Shown here: positions 28,262 through 38,353 of the stretch, piece after piece
Position numbering within the stretch: the first letter of the stretch is position 1
Layout: each line of letters begins with the position of its first letter
Source: Hyphomonas neptunium ATCC 15444
Lineage (GTDB): Bacteria > Pseudomonadota > Alphaproteobacteria > Caulobacterales > Hyphomonadaceae
Assembly (NCBI RefSeq): GCF_000013025.1
Contig: NC_008358.1
Coordinates: 124,001-188,000, forward strand
DNA: 64,000 nucleotides
Direction: 5' to 3'
The notes under the pieces: generated by a model
Seen by the model: the letters and a program-made list of their open reading frames with translations, nothing else
What the model was told of the DNA's origin: nothing
The model's database searches: none
Position numbers and translations under genes: made by a program

Positions 28262-29218
28262 TTAAATCGCACCGAGGGCTTCGCCCGTTATTTTGCCCGC
28301 CTCTCTTGCTGCCAACCGTGCGGTCGCTGAGATGTGAGTAAGGTTCAGAAATCCGTGTACCATCGAAGGATATTCCTTTTCACTCACCGCAATGCCCATG
28401 GCGCGCAGCTTTGCTGCATAGGCGAGACCTTCATCATGCAGAGGGTCCCATCCGCACACGATGATATGTGCCGGGGGCAAACCTTTCAGTTCTTCAGCGG
28501 GCGCAAACAATGGTGAAATTCGGGGGTCCATGTAAGTTCCCGGATCGGGCAGATAGTGGCCCCGGAAGAATTCGAACAGGCCGACGGAGATGAAGAAGCC
28601 GCTCTCCTGAGGAGACATCTTCTTGCTGCGGATGTCGGCAAACTGGAGCAGGGGGTAGAGAAGTAGCTGGAAGGCGGGCCGGGGGCCTTTGATCCGGTTC
28701 ATCTGTTGGCAGACGAATGCAGCCAGGTTTCCGCCAGCACTATCTCCGGCCACGGCGACACGGCGCGGATCAATTCCGACATCTTCACCATGCGCGCTGA
28801 TCCAGTGCCACGCGGCCAGGGCGTCGTCATGTGCGCATGGGAAGCAGGTTTCCGGCGCGAGGCGATAATCGATTGCCAGCACCCGGCAGCGCGAGCCTTC
28901 TGCCATACGGCGGCAGATCATGTCATGGCTTTCCAGATCACCCAGGACAAACCCGCCACCATGGAAAAAAAGTATGCCGGGGCCGGGCGGTACGCCAGCG
29001 CCGAGGGGTACGTACAGGCGGGCCTTAAGGGGACCGGTGGGGCCGGGAATGGTCAGAATGCGAACGTCTGCGAGTTCCGGCGCGTCGGGTTCTCCAGAAT
29101 AGTCCATCCTGAAAAACTGTTGCCGCAGCCGCTCGATGGGCAGGCGCAGGTCCGGTGGATGCATCTCTGGGAGGTGCAGTTTGTCTCTGAAGCTGCGGAA
29201 GGCATCGTCAAACGTCAT
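28262..29218 (-). CDS. Alpha/beta hydrolase, hormone-sensitive lipase (HSL) family esterase
   Basis: The protein has 318 residues. HSL hallmarks are present: oxyanion HGGG (86-89), nucleophile GDSAGG (158-163), then the Asp in CGWDPLHDEGL and the His in MVHGFLNL. No signal peptide is visible, so it acts in the cytoplasm on short-chain or aromatic esters. ATG 29218 is chosen; an in-frame GTG at 29227 is also possible, and neither has a clear Shine-Dalgarno sequence. It sits between the acyl-CoA ligase gene (upstream, 81-base gap) and the receptor gene, all on the minus strand. Confidence 0.92.
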   Translation of the reverse strand: MTFDDAFRSFRDKLHLPEMHPPDLRLPIERLRQQFFRMDYSGEPDAPELADVRILTIPGPTGPLKARLYVPLGAGVPPGPGILFFHGGGFVLGDLESHDMICRRMAEGSRCRVLAIDYRLAPETCFPCAHDDALAAWHWISAHGEDVGIDPRRVAVAGDSAGGNLAAFVCQQMNRIKGPRPAFQLLLYPLLQFADIRSKKMSPQESGFFISVGLFEFFRGHYLPDPGTYMDPRISPLFAPAEELKGLPPAHIIVCGWDPLHDEGLAYAAKLRAMGIAVSEKEYPSMVHGFLNLTHISATARLAAREAGKITGEALGAI

Positions 29219-29299
29219 GGGCCACACATCTGCCGGGCAATTCCGGCGATGTGATGGCGCATTAGGTGTGATGCAAGGGCCTTGAAAGCGCGTCCGGAT

Positions 29300-31153
29300 C
29301 TAAAGTTGTATGACGCCGGGCGCTGGAGGCTCAGCGTAAAGCGCCTGAACAAGGTTTGCACGCCGGGAAATGACCAGACGTTGGTTCACATAGCCTTTGT
29401 CGGTGATCTCTCCAGCGTCGATGCTTGGCGCCTCGGTCATCACGAGAACACGTTTGATGCGCCGGGAGGAGCCGGGCTCGCCCGCGTTGAAGGCGCTGGC
29501 CTTGCGCGCAAGGTCGGCGACAAGCGCGGCAAAGCCCTTGGCTGGCTCCCCGGCGGCTTTGGCATATTGTTCGGCCGTTGCGGGTGAGGGCCATACCAGC
29601 GCGGTCGCAAAGTCCTTGTCCTGGCCACAAATGACGGCGTCAAATATCAGCGGTGAGCAGGCGGCGACAAAGTCGGGTCTGAGTGTTCCAACCGATACCC
29701 AGGTGCCGGAGGAAAGCTTGAAGTCCTCGCCCACCCGGCCATCGAAGATGAGGCCCTGATTTGGATCACTTTCATCGACGAATTTCACCGCATCTCCGAG
29801 GCAGTAGAAGCCTTCTTCGTCAAAGACTTCGGCATTCTTTTTCGGGTCGTTGTGATAGCCCGGCATTACGCTGGGGCCTTTAACGCGCACCTCCAGCTTT
29901 TCACCGTTCGGGACGAGTTTGAGGGTCGTTCCGGGGAGCGGAAGCCCGACCAGGCCAACCCGCTCGGCTTCCCAGTGAACTACGGTGATGCCTTGTGTTT
30001 CAGTCGCACCATACATTGTGATGATGGGGATGCGGCGCCCCGTGGCTTTGATGGAGAGCGCCTGCAGGCGGTCGTAAAGATCGTCCGAAAGGGTGGCTCC
30101 GCCATAACCGATGGAGCGCATGTTCTTGAAGAAGGCTTTCAGCAGCGCTTCATCCTGTTCCATCGCTTCCGCCAGCATCGAGAGTGCGATTGGCGCCGTC
30201 CCGAAAGTTGACGGGCTACACTCGTGAATGTTGCGGATGGTCTCATGGAACAGCGCGGCGGTGGGCTTGCCGCCGTCAATCCAGAACGTGGCGCCATTCC
30301 AGAGGGCGCCATTGAAGTTCACATTGGAGCCGGAGATATGGTTCCAGGGCAGCCAGTCCAGCACATGGGCGATCTTGTCTGGGTCATAATCGGGATCGCG
30401 GGCATCATCGCGCAAACCTTCCTGGCCAGCGATCATTGCGCACATCGACCCCTGCGTTTGCGGAACGGGCTTTGGCATGCCCGTTGAGCCGGACGTGAAA
30501 AGGTATTTCGCAGTTGTGTCATCTGTCAGTGTCGACATCGCTGCGGCAATGGCCGAGGTGGGGGGCGTTGAAACCAGGTCATCAAAATGACGGACCGAAT
30601 TGTCGCCGCCGGGGGCGGCGCTGACGATCGTACAGTCTTGAGCTCCAAGCGCGGCGATGCCCCGTTGAAAGGGCGCAAGCTGCTCGGCAAATATAATCGC
30701 GGGCTTCACTGACGCATAGCAATGCTTCAGCTTGTCGAAGTCATTGGACATGGTGGAGTAGGGGACCGAGATGGGCGCCGCAGGCGCACCGATCTTCTGG
30801 GCAGCGAGGATCACGAGGGCCGCGCGGATAGAGTTTCCCGACAAGATCATGACCGGCGCGTCAGGGCCTGCGCCGAGATCAAGGAAGGCTTGTGCCAGAG
30901 AGTCTGTCAGACGATTGGCGTCCCCGTAAGTTACCTCCACCCATTGATCCGTCTCCGGATCACGTTCCTTGATGAAAACCCGGTCCGGATGTTGAGCGGC
31001 ACGCTCTGCGAGCGCGTGCGGAATGGTTGAGGGGCGTAAGCCCGGCGCTTGGCGCGACTTGATATATATTGCGCCGCCCTTGCGGGTCATTTCCACATCG
31101 GGGGACTTTTGCGGCAGGGGGCGAAACGGGGGAAGGGTTTGTCCTTCGGCCAT
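29300..31153 (-). CDS. Acyl-CoA synthetase, feruloyl-CoA synthetase-like
   Basis: This is a 617-residue AMP-forming ligase. The P-loop-like motif is LFTSGSTGMPKPV. The YGATETQG motif and the GEDFKLSSGTWVSVGTLR hinge with C-terminal domain fit the feruloyl-CoA synthase subgroup, in which the N-terminal VEMTRKGGAIYIKSRQAPG segment is typical. It would activate ferulate or a related aromatic acid with ATP and CoA. No hydratase/lyase (Ech) is in the window to complete ferulate breakdown. It is the first gene of a minus-strand ligase-esterase-receptor group. Confidence 0.85.
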   Translation of the reverse strand: MAEGQTLPPFRPLPQKSPDVEMTRKGGAIYIKSRQAPGLRPSTIPHALAERAAQHPDRVFIKERDPETDQWVEVTYGDANRLTDSLAQAFLDLGAGPDAPVMILSGNSIRAALVILAAQKIGAPAAPISVPYSTMSNDFDKLKHCYASVKPAIIFAEQLAPFQRGIAALGAQDCTIVSAAPGGDNSVRHFDDLVSTPPTSAIAAAMSTLTDDTTAKYLFTSGSTGMPKPVPQTQGSMCAMIAGQEGLRDDARDPDYDPDKIAHVLDWLPWNHISGSNVNFNGALWNGATFWIDGGKPTAALFHETIRNIHECSPSTFGTAPIALSMLAEAMEQDEALLKAFFKNMRSIGYGGATLSDDLYDRLQALSIKATGRRIPIITMYGATETQGITVVHWEAERVGLVGLPLPGTTLKLVPNGEKLEVRVKGPSVMPGYHNDPKKNAEVFDEEGFYCLGDAVKFVDESDPNQGLIFDGRVGEDFKLSSGTWVSVGTLRPDFVAACSPLIFDAVICGQDKDFATALVWPSPATAEQYAKAAGEPAKGFAALVADLARKASAFNAGEPGSSRRIKRVLVMTEAPSIDAGEITDKGYVNQRLVISRRANLVQALYAEPPAPGVIQL

Positions 31154-31245
31154 GATGAATTCCTCGGCGATGTCGGTATAGCTGCATCCAAGGATAGCTG
31201 CCCGGCGTCAGTGCGCAACAGGTGACGCCGCGCTAAGCGGGTGGC

Positions 31246-32595
31246 TCAGCTGTTTCCAGCCGCTGCAGTTACTGCGTTTGCTGCATGGTGCAGGGCTTTT
31301 AGCATGAGGTCTTCGTCCAGTGCTTCAGCCATAACGCGGATCAAAGGTTCTGTGCCGGACTTTCTCACCACCATCCGCCCACGGTCGCCGAGCAGGCCCT
31401 CTGCTTCGGCCAGCGCTGTCTTGACCCTATCAGATTCGAGAGGGTTCGCGCCCGAATAGCGTATGTTAATCAGCTCCTGTGGCGCGGGCGTGAAAACCCG
31501 CAACATATCGGATGCCTTACCGCCGCGCGCGGCGAGCACTGACAGGATTTGCAATCCTGCCAGAAGGCCGTCTCCTGTAGTGGAAACATCTGAAAGTATG
31601 ATGTGTCCGGATTGTTCGCCACCGAGGTTGAAACCGTGTGCGCGCATATGTTCGCCTACATACCGGTCACCCACCTTCGTGCGTGCCAGAGTTAGTCCTT
31701 CCGTCTTCAGATATTCTGACAGCCCCATGTTGGACATTACCGTGGCCACCATGCCGCCACCCTTGAGGCGGCCGGTGCGGTGCATTTCGCCCGCAATGAG
31801 GCCCATGACCTGGTCGCCGTCCGCTTCGGTACCGGTTTCGTCTATTACGATCAGGCGGTCTGCATCACCGTCCAGAGCAATTCCGATATGAGCGCCGGTT
31901 TCCAGAACGGCCGCCTTGAGCGCGCCGGTTGCAGTAGAGCCAAACCCGGCATTGATATTGATCCCGTCTGGCGCGGCGCCAATAACGGTCAGCTGGGCGC
32001 CGAGTTCAGTCAGGGCGGCCGGTCCGGTCTCAAATCCTGCGCCATGTGCGCAGTCCAGAACGACCTTCAGTTTCGAGAAATCTTGTCCGCCAGCGAGTGT
32101 GTCGAGGCAGCGGCGGACATATCGATTTGACGTGCCGGCCATCGTGCGTGGAAGCGTGATCTCGGCGGGCGCGGCGTACTCGCCTTTCAGCGCTGTACCC
32201 ATAGCCATTTCGAGCGCTTCTTCGGTGTCATCGTCGAACTTGATGCCCTCGGGACTGAACAGCTTGAGGCCATTGTCCTCAAATTTGTTGTGACTTGCCG
32301 AGACCATAACCCCGAGCGCGGCACCCGTTTCCCGCGCCATCAGGGCAACTGCGGGGGTCGGCACGACGCCGAGCAGCACAGGGGTAATTCCCATCGATGT
32401 GAAACCCGCGACAAGTGCTGCTTCGATCATGTCTCCCGAGCGGCGGGTGTCGCGGCCGATCACGACCTCCCTTCCTCCTTCGGGCGCGAAGGTGCGGGCG
32501 GCTGCTATGGAGAGGCGCAGCGCTGTTTCTGCCGTCATCGGACTTGTATTCACCCGTCCGCGAATGCCGTCCGTTCCAAAATATTGGCGCGCCAT
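31246..32595 (-). CDS. glmM: Phosphoglucosamine mutase GlmM
   Basis: GlmM converts glucosamine-6-phosphate to glucosamine-1-phosphate for peptidoglycan and LPS precursors. It has 449 residues. The N-terminus is MARQYFGTDGIRG, the phosphorylated Ser is S101 in VSASHN, the metal loop is DGDADR, and the C-terminal phosphate-binding RKSGTEPLIRV is present. The frame is open to 32766, but ATG 32595 is the conserved start, with GGAGG-like AAAGACATG context. In many proteobacteria glmM follows ftsH; here it is 13 kb away. Confidence 0.97.
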   Translation of the reverse strand: MARQYFGTDGIRGRVNTSPMTAETALRLSIAAARTFAPEGGREVVIGRDTRRSGDMIEAALVAGFTSMGITPVLLGVVPTPAVALMARETGAALGVMVSASHNKFEDNGLKLFSPEGIKFDDDTEEALEMAMGTALKGEYAAPAEITLPRTMAGTSNRYVRRCLDTLAGGQDFSKLKVVLDCAHGAGFETGPAALTELGAQLTVIGAAPDGININAGFGSTATGALKAAVLETGAHIGIALDGDADRLIVIDETGTEADGDQVMGLIAGEMHRTGRLKGGGMVATVMSNMGLSEYLKTEGLTLARTKVGDRYVGEHMRAHGFNLGGEQSGHIILSDVSTTGDGLLAGLQILSVLAARGGKASDMLRVFTPAPQELINIRYSGANPLESDRVKTALAEAEGLLGDRGRMVVRKSGTEPLIRVMAEALDEDLMLKALHHAANAVTAAAGNS

Positions 32596-32618
32596 GTCTT
32601 TCCTCCGACGCCGGCCAT

Positions 32619-33407
32619 TCAATGCGGCGTCACATCTCCAAAAACGACAAAGTGGGGATTGTCGTATCCGCGGTCCCGCTTGCCATAGAGGAGGGGCTCT
32701 CCGGAAATAGTCAGTACGCGGCCCCCGGCAGCTTCCACGACGGCCTGTCCAGCAGCAGTATCCCACTCCATGGTGCGGCCGAGACGGGGGTAGACGTCTG
32801 CCTCACCTGCTGCAACGAGGCAGAATTTCAGGGCAGAGCCAGCCCCTTTGATTTCGGCAACCGGATACTGCGACAGCCATTCATCCGTCTCGGGACTACG
32901 GTGCGACTTGGAGGCAACGGCGGTTAGTCCGGCAGCCGGGGCAGGGCGTACCTTGAGCGTCGTGCGATCGCCGGGAACCGGCCCGTCGGGTGCAGCATTT
33001 GCATGCCAGGCTTTGCCAGGGCCTTCGGCGACAAAAAGACGGTTCTGGGCAGGAACATAAACGACGCCCATGACCGGACGGCCATGTTCGATGATTGCAA
33101 TATTCACCGTGAACTCGCCATTCTTTGCGACGAATTCCTTGGTCCCGTCCAGCGGGTCAACCAGTGCGAAGCGGGCGCCGTGTTCGGGCATGTGTCCGCC
33201 CGCGACCGCCTCTTCGGCGATGACCTGGAGGCTGGGCTCCGCCTCGGCGAGGCCTTTCAGTATGATTGCTTCGGCAAGGCCATCGGCTTCGGTCAGTACG
33301 GAATGATCGTCCTTGTGGCTGACGCTGAAGTCCGTGCGATAAACGCGCATGATTTCCTTGCCGGCGGCAAGGGCGATAGCGGCGAGAATGTCTGCGGTGA
33401 CTGCCAT
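32619..33407 (-). CDS. cysQ: 3'(2'),5'-bisphosphate nucleotidase CysQ
   Basis: CysQ is a magnesium-dependent phosphatase of the inositol monophosphatase fold that removes 3'-phosphoadenosine phosphate made during sulfate assimilation. It has 262 residues. The metal sites are EEAVAGG, DPLDGTKEF and, near the C-terminus, EWDTAAGQAVVEAAGG. The stop is 23 bases before glmM on the same strand, so they are likely cotranscribed. GGAGGG precedes the ATG at 33407. Confidence 0.94.
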   Translation of the reverse strand: MAVTADILAAIALAAGKEIMRVYRTDFSVSHKDDHSVLTEADGLAEAIILKGLAEAEPSLQVIAEEAVAGGHMPEHGARFALVDPLDGTKEFVAKNGEFTVNIAIIEHGRPVMGVVYVPAQNRLFVAEGPGKAWHANAAPDGPVPGDRTTLKVRPAPAAGLTAVASKSHRSPETDEWLSQYPVAEIKGAGSALKFCLVAAGEADVYPRLGRTMEWDTAAGQAVVEAAGGRVLTISGEPLLYGKRDRGYDNPHFVVFGDVTPH

Positions 33408-33422
33408 TGAAGCCCTCCTCGC

Positions 33423-34319
33423 TCAGCGCATTACATCAAGCAGCTCAACTTCGAACTGCAGTGCCGTGTTGGGAGGGATCGGTCCGCCGGGAGTGCCTTC
33501 TTCGCCATACCCGAGTTCAGACGGAATGTAGAGCATCCAGTGATCGCCGGGTTTCATCATGGCCAGGGCCTCTACCCAGCCGCTGATGAGGGCGTTTGAA
33601 GGAAAAACCTCCGGGTCCCCGCGTTGGTAGGAGGAGTCAAAAAGCTCTCCTGTTTCTGCGAGGCGGCCTTCATAGTGGACAACGACGAGTTGGCCGCCAA
33701 CAGGAGGTTCTCCCTCCGCATCGCCGCTTTTGAGCACAATGTATTGTAATCCGGACTCGGTCGTTTTCACTTCCGGAAGGTCAGCATCCCATGGGTAGTA
33801 TTTGGCCCAGGCAGCTGCATCGGATTTCTTGGGTTCGACGATTTCAAGAAGAGAAACATAGAATACCAGATCGTCCCCCGCCTTGATGACGCCGCGAGCC
33901 TGATTGCCGTAAGCAAGCTTGTTGGGGATGTAGAAGACATACTCGTCACCCACGCTCATTTCCTGAAGGCCGATGGTCCAGCCGGGGATCACCTGATTGA
34001 GACGGAATTCAGACGGGTCACCCCGGTCAATCGAGGAATCGAATTTCTCGCCTGAAGGCAGGCGGCCGTCATAATGAACGCGCACCCGGTCAGACGGTAC
34101 AGGCTTCTTTCCGTCTTTAGGGCCCTCTTTCACGATGATGTACTGGACACCGCTGTCAGTGGTCTGGATGCCTTTTGCATCCGGGTCCCAGGGCAGGTAG
34201 TCGTCGACAGGGGAGGTCATGGCAGAGTCCTCGGCGGAACTATCCGCGCTGCTGGATTGAGGGGCGCACGCTGCCAGCGAAAGGCTGACGGCTGCGGCGG
34301 CAAGTAGGGCGCGAAACAT
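33423..34319 (-). CDS. Tandem-domain FKBP-type peptidyl-prolyl isomerase lipoprotein
   Basis: The protein has 298 residues, with a lipoprotein signal ending SLAAC (Cys 18). Two FKBP domains follow: about 75-165 (VRVHYDGRLPSGEKFDSS, IPGWTIGLQEM, IPNKLAYG) and about 205-298 (VVVHYEGRLAETGELFDSS, ISGWVEALAMM, IPSELGYGEEG). They share the linker pattern YLPWDPDA / YYPWDADL, which suggests internal duplication. Members assist folding of envelope proteins. AGGAGG lies before the ATG. It precedes cysQ and glmM on the same strand (15-base gap). Confidence 0.93.
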   Translation of the reverse strand: MFRALLAAAAVSLSLAACAPQSSSADSSAEDSAMTSPVDDYLPWDPDAKGIQTTDSGVQYIIVKEGPKDGKKPVPSDRVRVHYDGRLPSGEKFDSSIDRGDPSEFRLNQVIPGWTIGLQEMSVGDEYVFYIPNKLAYGNQARGVIKAGDDLVFYVSLLEIVEPKKSDAAAWAKYYPWDADLPEVKTTESGLQYIVLKSGDAEGEPPVGGQLVVVHYEGRLAETGELFDSSYQRGDPEVFPSNALISGWVEALAMMKPGDHWMLYIPSELGYGEEGTPGGPIPPNTALQFEVELLDVMR

Positions 34320-34400
34320 GGAGCAACCTCCTGAAGGGGCAAAACTGTCGCGTGCTCTCTAGGCGCGTTCAGCGTGATAGTCACGTGTAACGCGCCGTTC

Positions 34401-35627
34401 CTAGATGGCGCGCGGCGGGTAGCCAGCCTGAGCCAGCGCGTCGATGACTTCCTGTGTGTGCTGGCTGTCACGGGTCTCCATCAGGATGTCGAACTCGGCG
34501 CCTTTCGCCGGCACATCCAGCGCAATCCGGTTGTGGGCGACTTCCATGATATTGGCGCCATTGTCTCCGATGATCTTGGAAACCAGCGCGAGCAGGCCCG
34601 GCCGGTCATCTCCGACGATGCGGATACGGGCCAGTCGGTTCTCGCGGACCAGTGCCCGCGTCAAAACAGAGGCCAGCAGGCGCGTATCGATATTGCCGCC
34701 GCAGAGTACGAGGCCAACCTTGCGTCCATAGAAACGGGAAGGGTGGGCGAGGAGAGCGGCAAGGCCCGCGGCCCCGGCGCCTTCTGCAATCGTCTTTTCG
34801 ACCTCTACAAAGAGCGTAATGGCGCGTTCGAGGTGTTCCTCCTCAACGAGGACCACATCATCCACCATGCGCTCGCAGATCTGCCGGGTGATGTCCCCAA
34901 CATCGCGCACGGCAATGCCTTCTGCGATCGTTGCACCGCCCGTTTTTGCGGGTTTGCCGCGCATGGCGGCGTGCATGGCCGGATACATTGCCGTCTGCAC
35001 GCCAATGATGCGGATTTCCGGCTTCAGCGCTTTCGCCGCAATGGCTATGCCTGAAATCAGGCCGCCGCCACCGATTGGCACAACCAGCGTATCGAGCCCC
35101 GGATTGTCCGCCAGCATCTCAAGCGCGATAGTGCCCTGGCCAGCGATGATGTCTGCATCATCGAAAGGATGTACGAATGTCAGGCCTTCACGCTCGCAGA
35201 CGGCATAGGCATGGGCCTTGGCCTCATCGAATGTCATGCCTTCCAACAGAACACGGGCGCCGTGATCGCGGGTATGCTCAACCTTGTTGAAAGGGGTGGT
35301 CTGCGGCATCACGATGGTCGCGGGAATACCAAGGCGACGGGCGTGATAGGCAACGCCTTGCGCATGGTTGCCGGCCGAAGCGGCAATCACGCCATATTTC
35401 TTCTCATTGTCGGAAAGCTTGGAGAGCTTGTTCAGCGCGCCGCGTTCCTTGAAGGCGGCGGTGTACTGCCGGTTCTCCAGCTTGACCCAAACTTCAGCGC
35501 CCGTAATTGCCGACAGTGTTTTGGAGTGGGCGAGCTCTGTGCGCTCAATTTGCCCCTCCAGCACCTTGGCGGCGGCCTGTATGTCGGACAGGGTTACGGG
35601 CAGTTCGGGAGGCAATGTATCAGGCAT
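34401..35627 (-). CDS. ilvA: Threonine ammonia-lyase with ACT-like tail
   Basis: This is a PLP enzyme that deaminates threonine to 2-oxobutanoate, the first step of isoleucine synthesis. It has 408 residues, the length of the single-ACT form. The PLP Lys is K60 in AAFKERGA, followed by ASAGNHAQG and the glycine loop VPIGGGGLISG. The C-terminal 75 residues look like one ACT regulatory domain. Other enzymes of this fold (serine racemase, catabolic TdcB) are possible, but the ACT tail favours the biosynthetic type. Confidence 0.92.
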   Translation of the reverse strand: MPDTLPPELPVTLSDIQAAAKVLEGQIERTELAHSKTLSAITGAEVWVKLENRQYTAAFKERGALNKLSKLSDNEKKYGVIAASAGNHAQGVAYHARRLGIPATIVMPQTTPFNKVEHTRDHGARVLLEGMTFDEAKAHAYAVCEREGLTFVHPFDDADIIAGQGTIALEMLADNPGLDTLVVPIGGGGLISGIAIAAKALKPEIRIIGVQTAMYPAMHAAMRGKPAKTGGATIAEGIAVRDVGDITRQICERMVDDVVLVEEEHLERAITLFVEVEKTIAEGAGAAGLAALLAHPSRFYGRKVGLVLCGGNIDTRLLASVLTRALVRENRLARIRIVGDDRPGLLALVSKIIGDNGANIMEVAHNRIALDVPAKGAEFDILMETRDSQHTQEVIDALAQAGYPPRAI

Positions 35628-35672
35628 GGGAAGGGTCCGGTCAGAAGCGGGCGCACCCTATGCGGGCGGGGT

Positions 35673-37508
35673 TCAATTTACAAGCAATCCTGCCGTTCCA
35701 CTCCCAGGGTCATGTTCCGCCACCCAATGGTCGGGGCCGACCTCGACAAGCTGGGGCTGATACTGCTCGGCATCTTCATCATCCTTGAGCTTTGACTTCA
35801 GGAAGCGCAGCGCCGCCCGGCTGTCCAGCGGGCTGGGGAGGTCGCCAGTCAGGCGCACGCGTTCCCGGCTGCGCTCGCCTTTCGGGTCCGCGTTGGGAAC
35901 GGCGGCAATCAGGCCCTGGGTGTAGGGGTGGCGGGCATCTTCATAGATGGCGGTGCGCCCGGCCAGTTCGACGATCCGGCCAAGATACAGCACCATCACC
36001 CGGTGGCTGATCTGGCGCACGACGGCGAGGTCGTGGCTGATGAATATCATCGCGAGGCCGAACTCTTTCTGAAGCTCGATGAGAAGGTCGACTACCTGTG
36101 CCTGGACCGACACGTCGAGCGCCGAAACCGCCTCATCGCAGATAACCAGTTTCGGCTTCAGGATCATGGCGCGGGCGATCCCGACACGCTGGTTCTGGCC
36201 GCCTGAAAGCTCGTGCGGATACCGGTTGATCAGATTTGGATCGAGCCCGACGCGTGGCAGGATTTCCCGCACTTTGGCTTCGCGCTCACTGCGGGAGAGG
36301 CCGGGATCGTGGACGAGCAGCGGTTCGGCAACAGACGCCCCAATGGTCATTCTTGGGTCAAGGCTGGCCAGCGGGTCCTGGAACACGATCTGCAGATCAT
36401 CGCGCAGGCCGTTCATTTCGCTGCGGCTGGCTTTGGCAATATCCCGGCCCAGCCAGGCGACCTTGCCTGCTGTTGGCGGGATCAGCCTCAGGACGCCGCG
36501 CGCCAGAGTAGACTTTCCGCATCCTGATTCTCCGACCACGCCGAGTGTTTCGCCGGGCCTCAGGTCAAAGCTCACCCCGTTGACCGCTTTGAGGGGCTTG
36601 GTCTTGCCGAACAGGCCTCCTTTTATCTGTATCGGAAAATGAACCTTCATCTCCTCAACGCGGAGAACCGGCTCTATTCCATCTGCGGGAGCCGGGCATA
36701 GGGCCGGCCGGCCGGGCGGGTCGGGTTGATCAAGACGAGGTACGGCGGCCAGCAGCATCTTTGTATAATCGTGCTTGGGCGCATAAAAGATCTGGTCGGT
36801 GGTGCCTTCTTCGACAATCTCGCCATATCGCATAACAATCACACGATCACACATGCGAGCGACGACACCCATATTGTGCGTGATTAGAACAATGCCGGTG
36901 TCTGTTTCCCGCTTGAGTTCATCCATGAGCTCAAGAACCTGCGCCTGTACGGTCACATCCAGCGCAGTGGTCGGCTCGTCCGCGATCAACACTTTTGGGC
37001 CGCAGAGCATGGCAATAGCGATCATCACGCGCTGACGCATGCCGCCCGACAACTCGTGTGGGAACTGTTCCATCCGCCGCGCGGCTTCGGGAATACGAAC
37101 ATGTTCCAGCCACTCGACGCAGCGTTGGTTGGCTTCTGCGCCCTTCAAGCCTTTGTGAAGGGCCAGTATCTCCCGCATCTGGGCGCCGACTGTCATGTGC
37201 GGTGTCAGGCTTGTCAGCGGGTCCTGAAATATCATCGACATTTCGGCGCCGCGGATGCTGCGAAGCTCTGGAATGGATGCCGTGAGCATTTCCGTGCCGC
37301 TGAAGTTTATGCTGCCGGTGGCTTTGCCATTGCCTGCCAGAAGGCCCATGGCGGCAAGGGCTGACTGGCTCTTTCCAGAGCCGCTTTCGCCAACAATGCC
37401 TACACACTCTCCAGGGGAAACATTGAAAGAAACTCCCTTCACAGCGTTCACTGTGCCATCGGGCGTTTCGAAATCGACCTTAAGGTCCGTCACGGTCAGA
37501 AGTGTCAT
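35673..37508 (-). CDS. Fused dipeptide/oligopeptide ABC transporter ATPase (YejF-like)
   Basis: The protein has 611 residues and two complete ABC ATPase modules. The first has Walker A GESGSGKS (40-47) and signature LSGGMRQR; the second has GESGCGKST and LSGGQNQR. Each is followed by the Pro-rich oligopeptide-transporter C-terminal extension ([13 protein letters not shown]). Such fusions energise peptide importers of the Yej/Dpp/Opp type. No permease or binding protein gene is adjacent, so partners must be elsewhere. ATG 37508 is chosen because it begins the ABC domain; the upstream frame is not conserved in type. Confidence 0.92.
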   Translation of the reverse strand: MTLLTVTDLKVDFETPDGTVNAVKGVSFNVSPGECVGIVGESGSGKSQSALAAMGLLAGNGKATGSINFSGTEMLTASIPELRSIRGAEMSMIFQDPLTSLTPHMTVGAQMREILALHKGLKGAEANQRCVEWLEHVRIPEAARRMEQFPHELSGGMRQRVMIAIAMLCGPKVLIADEPTTALDVTVQAQVLELMDELKRETDTGIVLITHNMGVVARMCDRVIVMRYGEIVEEGTTDQIFYAPKHDYTKMLLAAVPRLDQPDPPGRPALCPAPADGIEPVLRVEEMKVHFPIQIKGGLFGKTKPLKAVNGVSFDLRPGETLGVVGESGCGKSTLARGVLRLIPPTAGKVAWLGRDIAKASRSEMNGLRDDLQIVFQDPLASLDPRMTIGASVAEPLLVHDPGLSRSEREAKVREILPRVGLDPNLINRYPHELSGGQNQRVGIARAMILKPKLVICDEAVSALDVSVQAQVVDLLIELQKEFGLAMIFISHDLAVVRQISHRVMVLYLGRIVELAGRTAIYEDARHPYTQGLIAAVPNADPKGERSRERVRLTGDLPSPLDSRAALRFLKSKLKDDEDAEQYQPQLVEVGPDHWVAEHDPGSGTAGLLVN

Positions 37509-37568
37509 GGATATGACGAGTAACGGCGTGGGGCAGGGGTGCAAGAGGCACGTGCAGATTCCGGCGCA

Positions 37569-37606
37569 GGAAAAACGCCGCGTCCCGAACGGGGGCGCGG
37601 CGTTCT
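37569..37606 (-). terminator. Terminator after ompW
   Basis: AACGCCGCG at about 37574-37582 pairs with CGCGGCGTT at 37596-37604. On the minus strand it is followed by TTTTTCC. Confidence 0.84.
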
Positions 37607-37672
37607 CGGCAGGCAATAGCCACCGGGGGTTGGGTTGAGAGGCGGGTATTGCCTGTTCTGACCGTGGCCAGA

Positions 37673-38353
37673 TCAGAATTTGTAGCCGAGACCAATGCCC
37701 ACAACGAGCGGATCAATATCGACGTCAGCGTTTACGGCCGCGCCCAGAGCCGTGGAGAAATCCACCGTTACATCCGTGTTGATCCAGATCTTCTTGATGT
37801 CGGCATTGAGCGCCCAGCCGCCTTCTTCGCCGTCCAGATCATAATCAAAACCGACCTGTAGGGCAGGGCCAAAGCTTGGATCGTAATCGATGCCGTCCGC
37901 AACCGGGCCTTCCTCCTCGTTGAAGAAGAATGTCGCGTTGATGCCGGCGCCGACATACGGCTTGAAACGGGTACCGTTCTGGAAGTGATACTGCAGGGTC
38001 AGGGTCGGCGGCAAAAGCCAGACATCGCCAAGGTCTATTGTGGCATCGGTCAGCGCGCCGGGTACAGTGACCTTGGTTGCCTTCACGTCGTGGGGCGTAA
38101 CACCGAGAATAAGCTCGGCGGCAATGTTCCTGTTAAAGAAGTAGGTGATGTCGAGTTCGGGCACATACTGATCGCCGATGTCGACGCCGCCCTGAAGCCG
38201 GGAGCCCCCGACTGACAAGGCGCCAGCCTCGTCCGGCATGACGCCGATGACGCGTGCGCGGACCATCCAGGGATTGTCTTCCGCTGCGGCCGTGCCGGCT
38301 AGTCCGATGAATGTTGAGCCGGTCATCAGGGCGGCCATCAGGAGATTTTTCAT
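37673..38353 (-). CDS. ompW: OmpW family outer-membrane protein
   Basis: The protein has 226 residues: a signal peptide (ending GTAAAEDN), then eight beta strands of a small barrel with [43 protein letters not shown] and the terminal VGIGLGYKF, all OmpW hallmarks. OmpW forms narrow hydrophobic channels. A terminator follows. The upstream gene is divergent, with a 274-base gap. Confidence 0.92.
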   Translation of the reverse strand: MKNLLMAALMTGSTFIGLAGTAAAEDNPWMVRARVIGVMPDEAGALSVGGSRLQGGVDIGDQYVPELDITYFFNRNIAAELILGVTPHDVKATKVTVPGALTDATIDLGDVWLLPPTLTLQYHFQNGTRFKPYVGAGINATFFFNEEEGPVADGIDYDPSFGPALQVGFDYDLDGEEGGWALNADIKKIWINTDVTVDFSTALGAAVNADVDIDPLVVGIGLGYKF

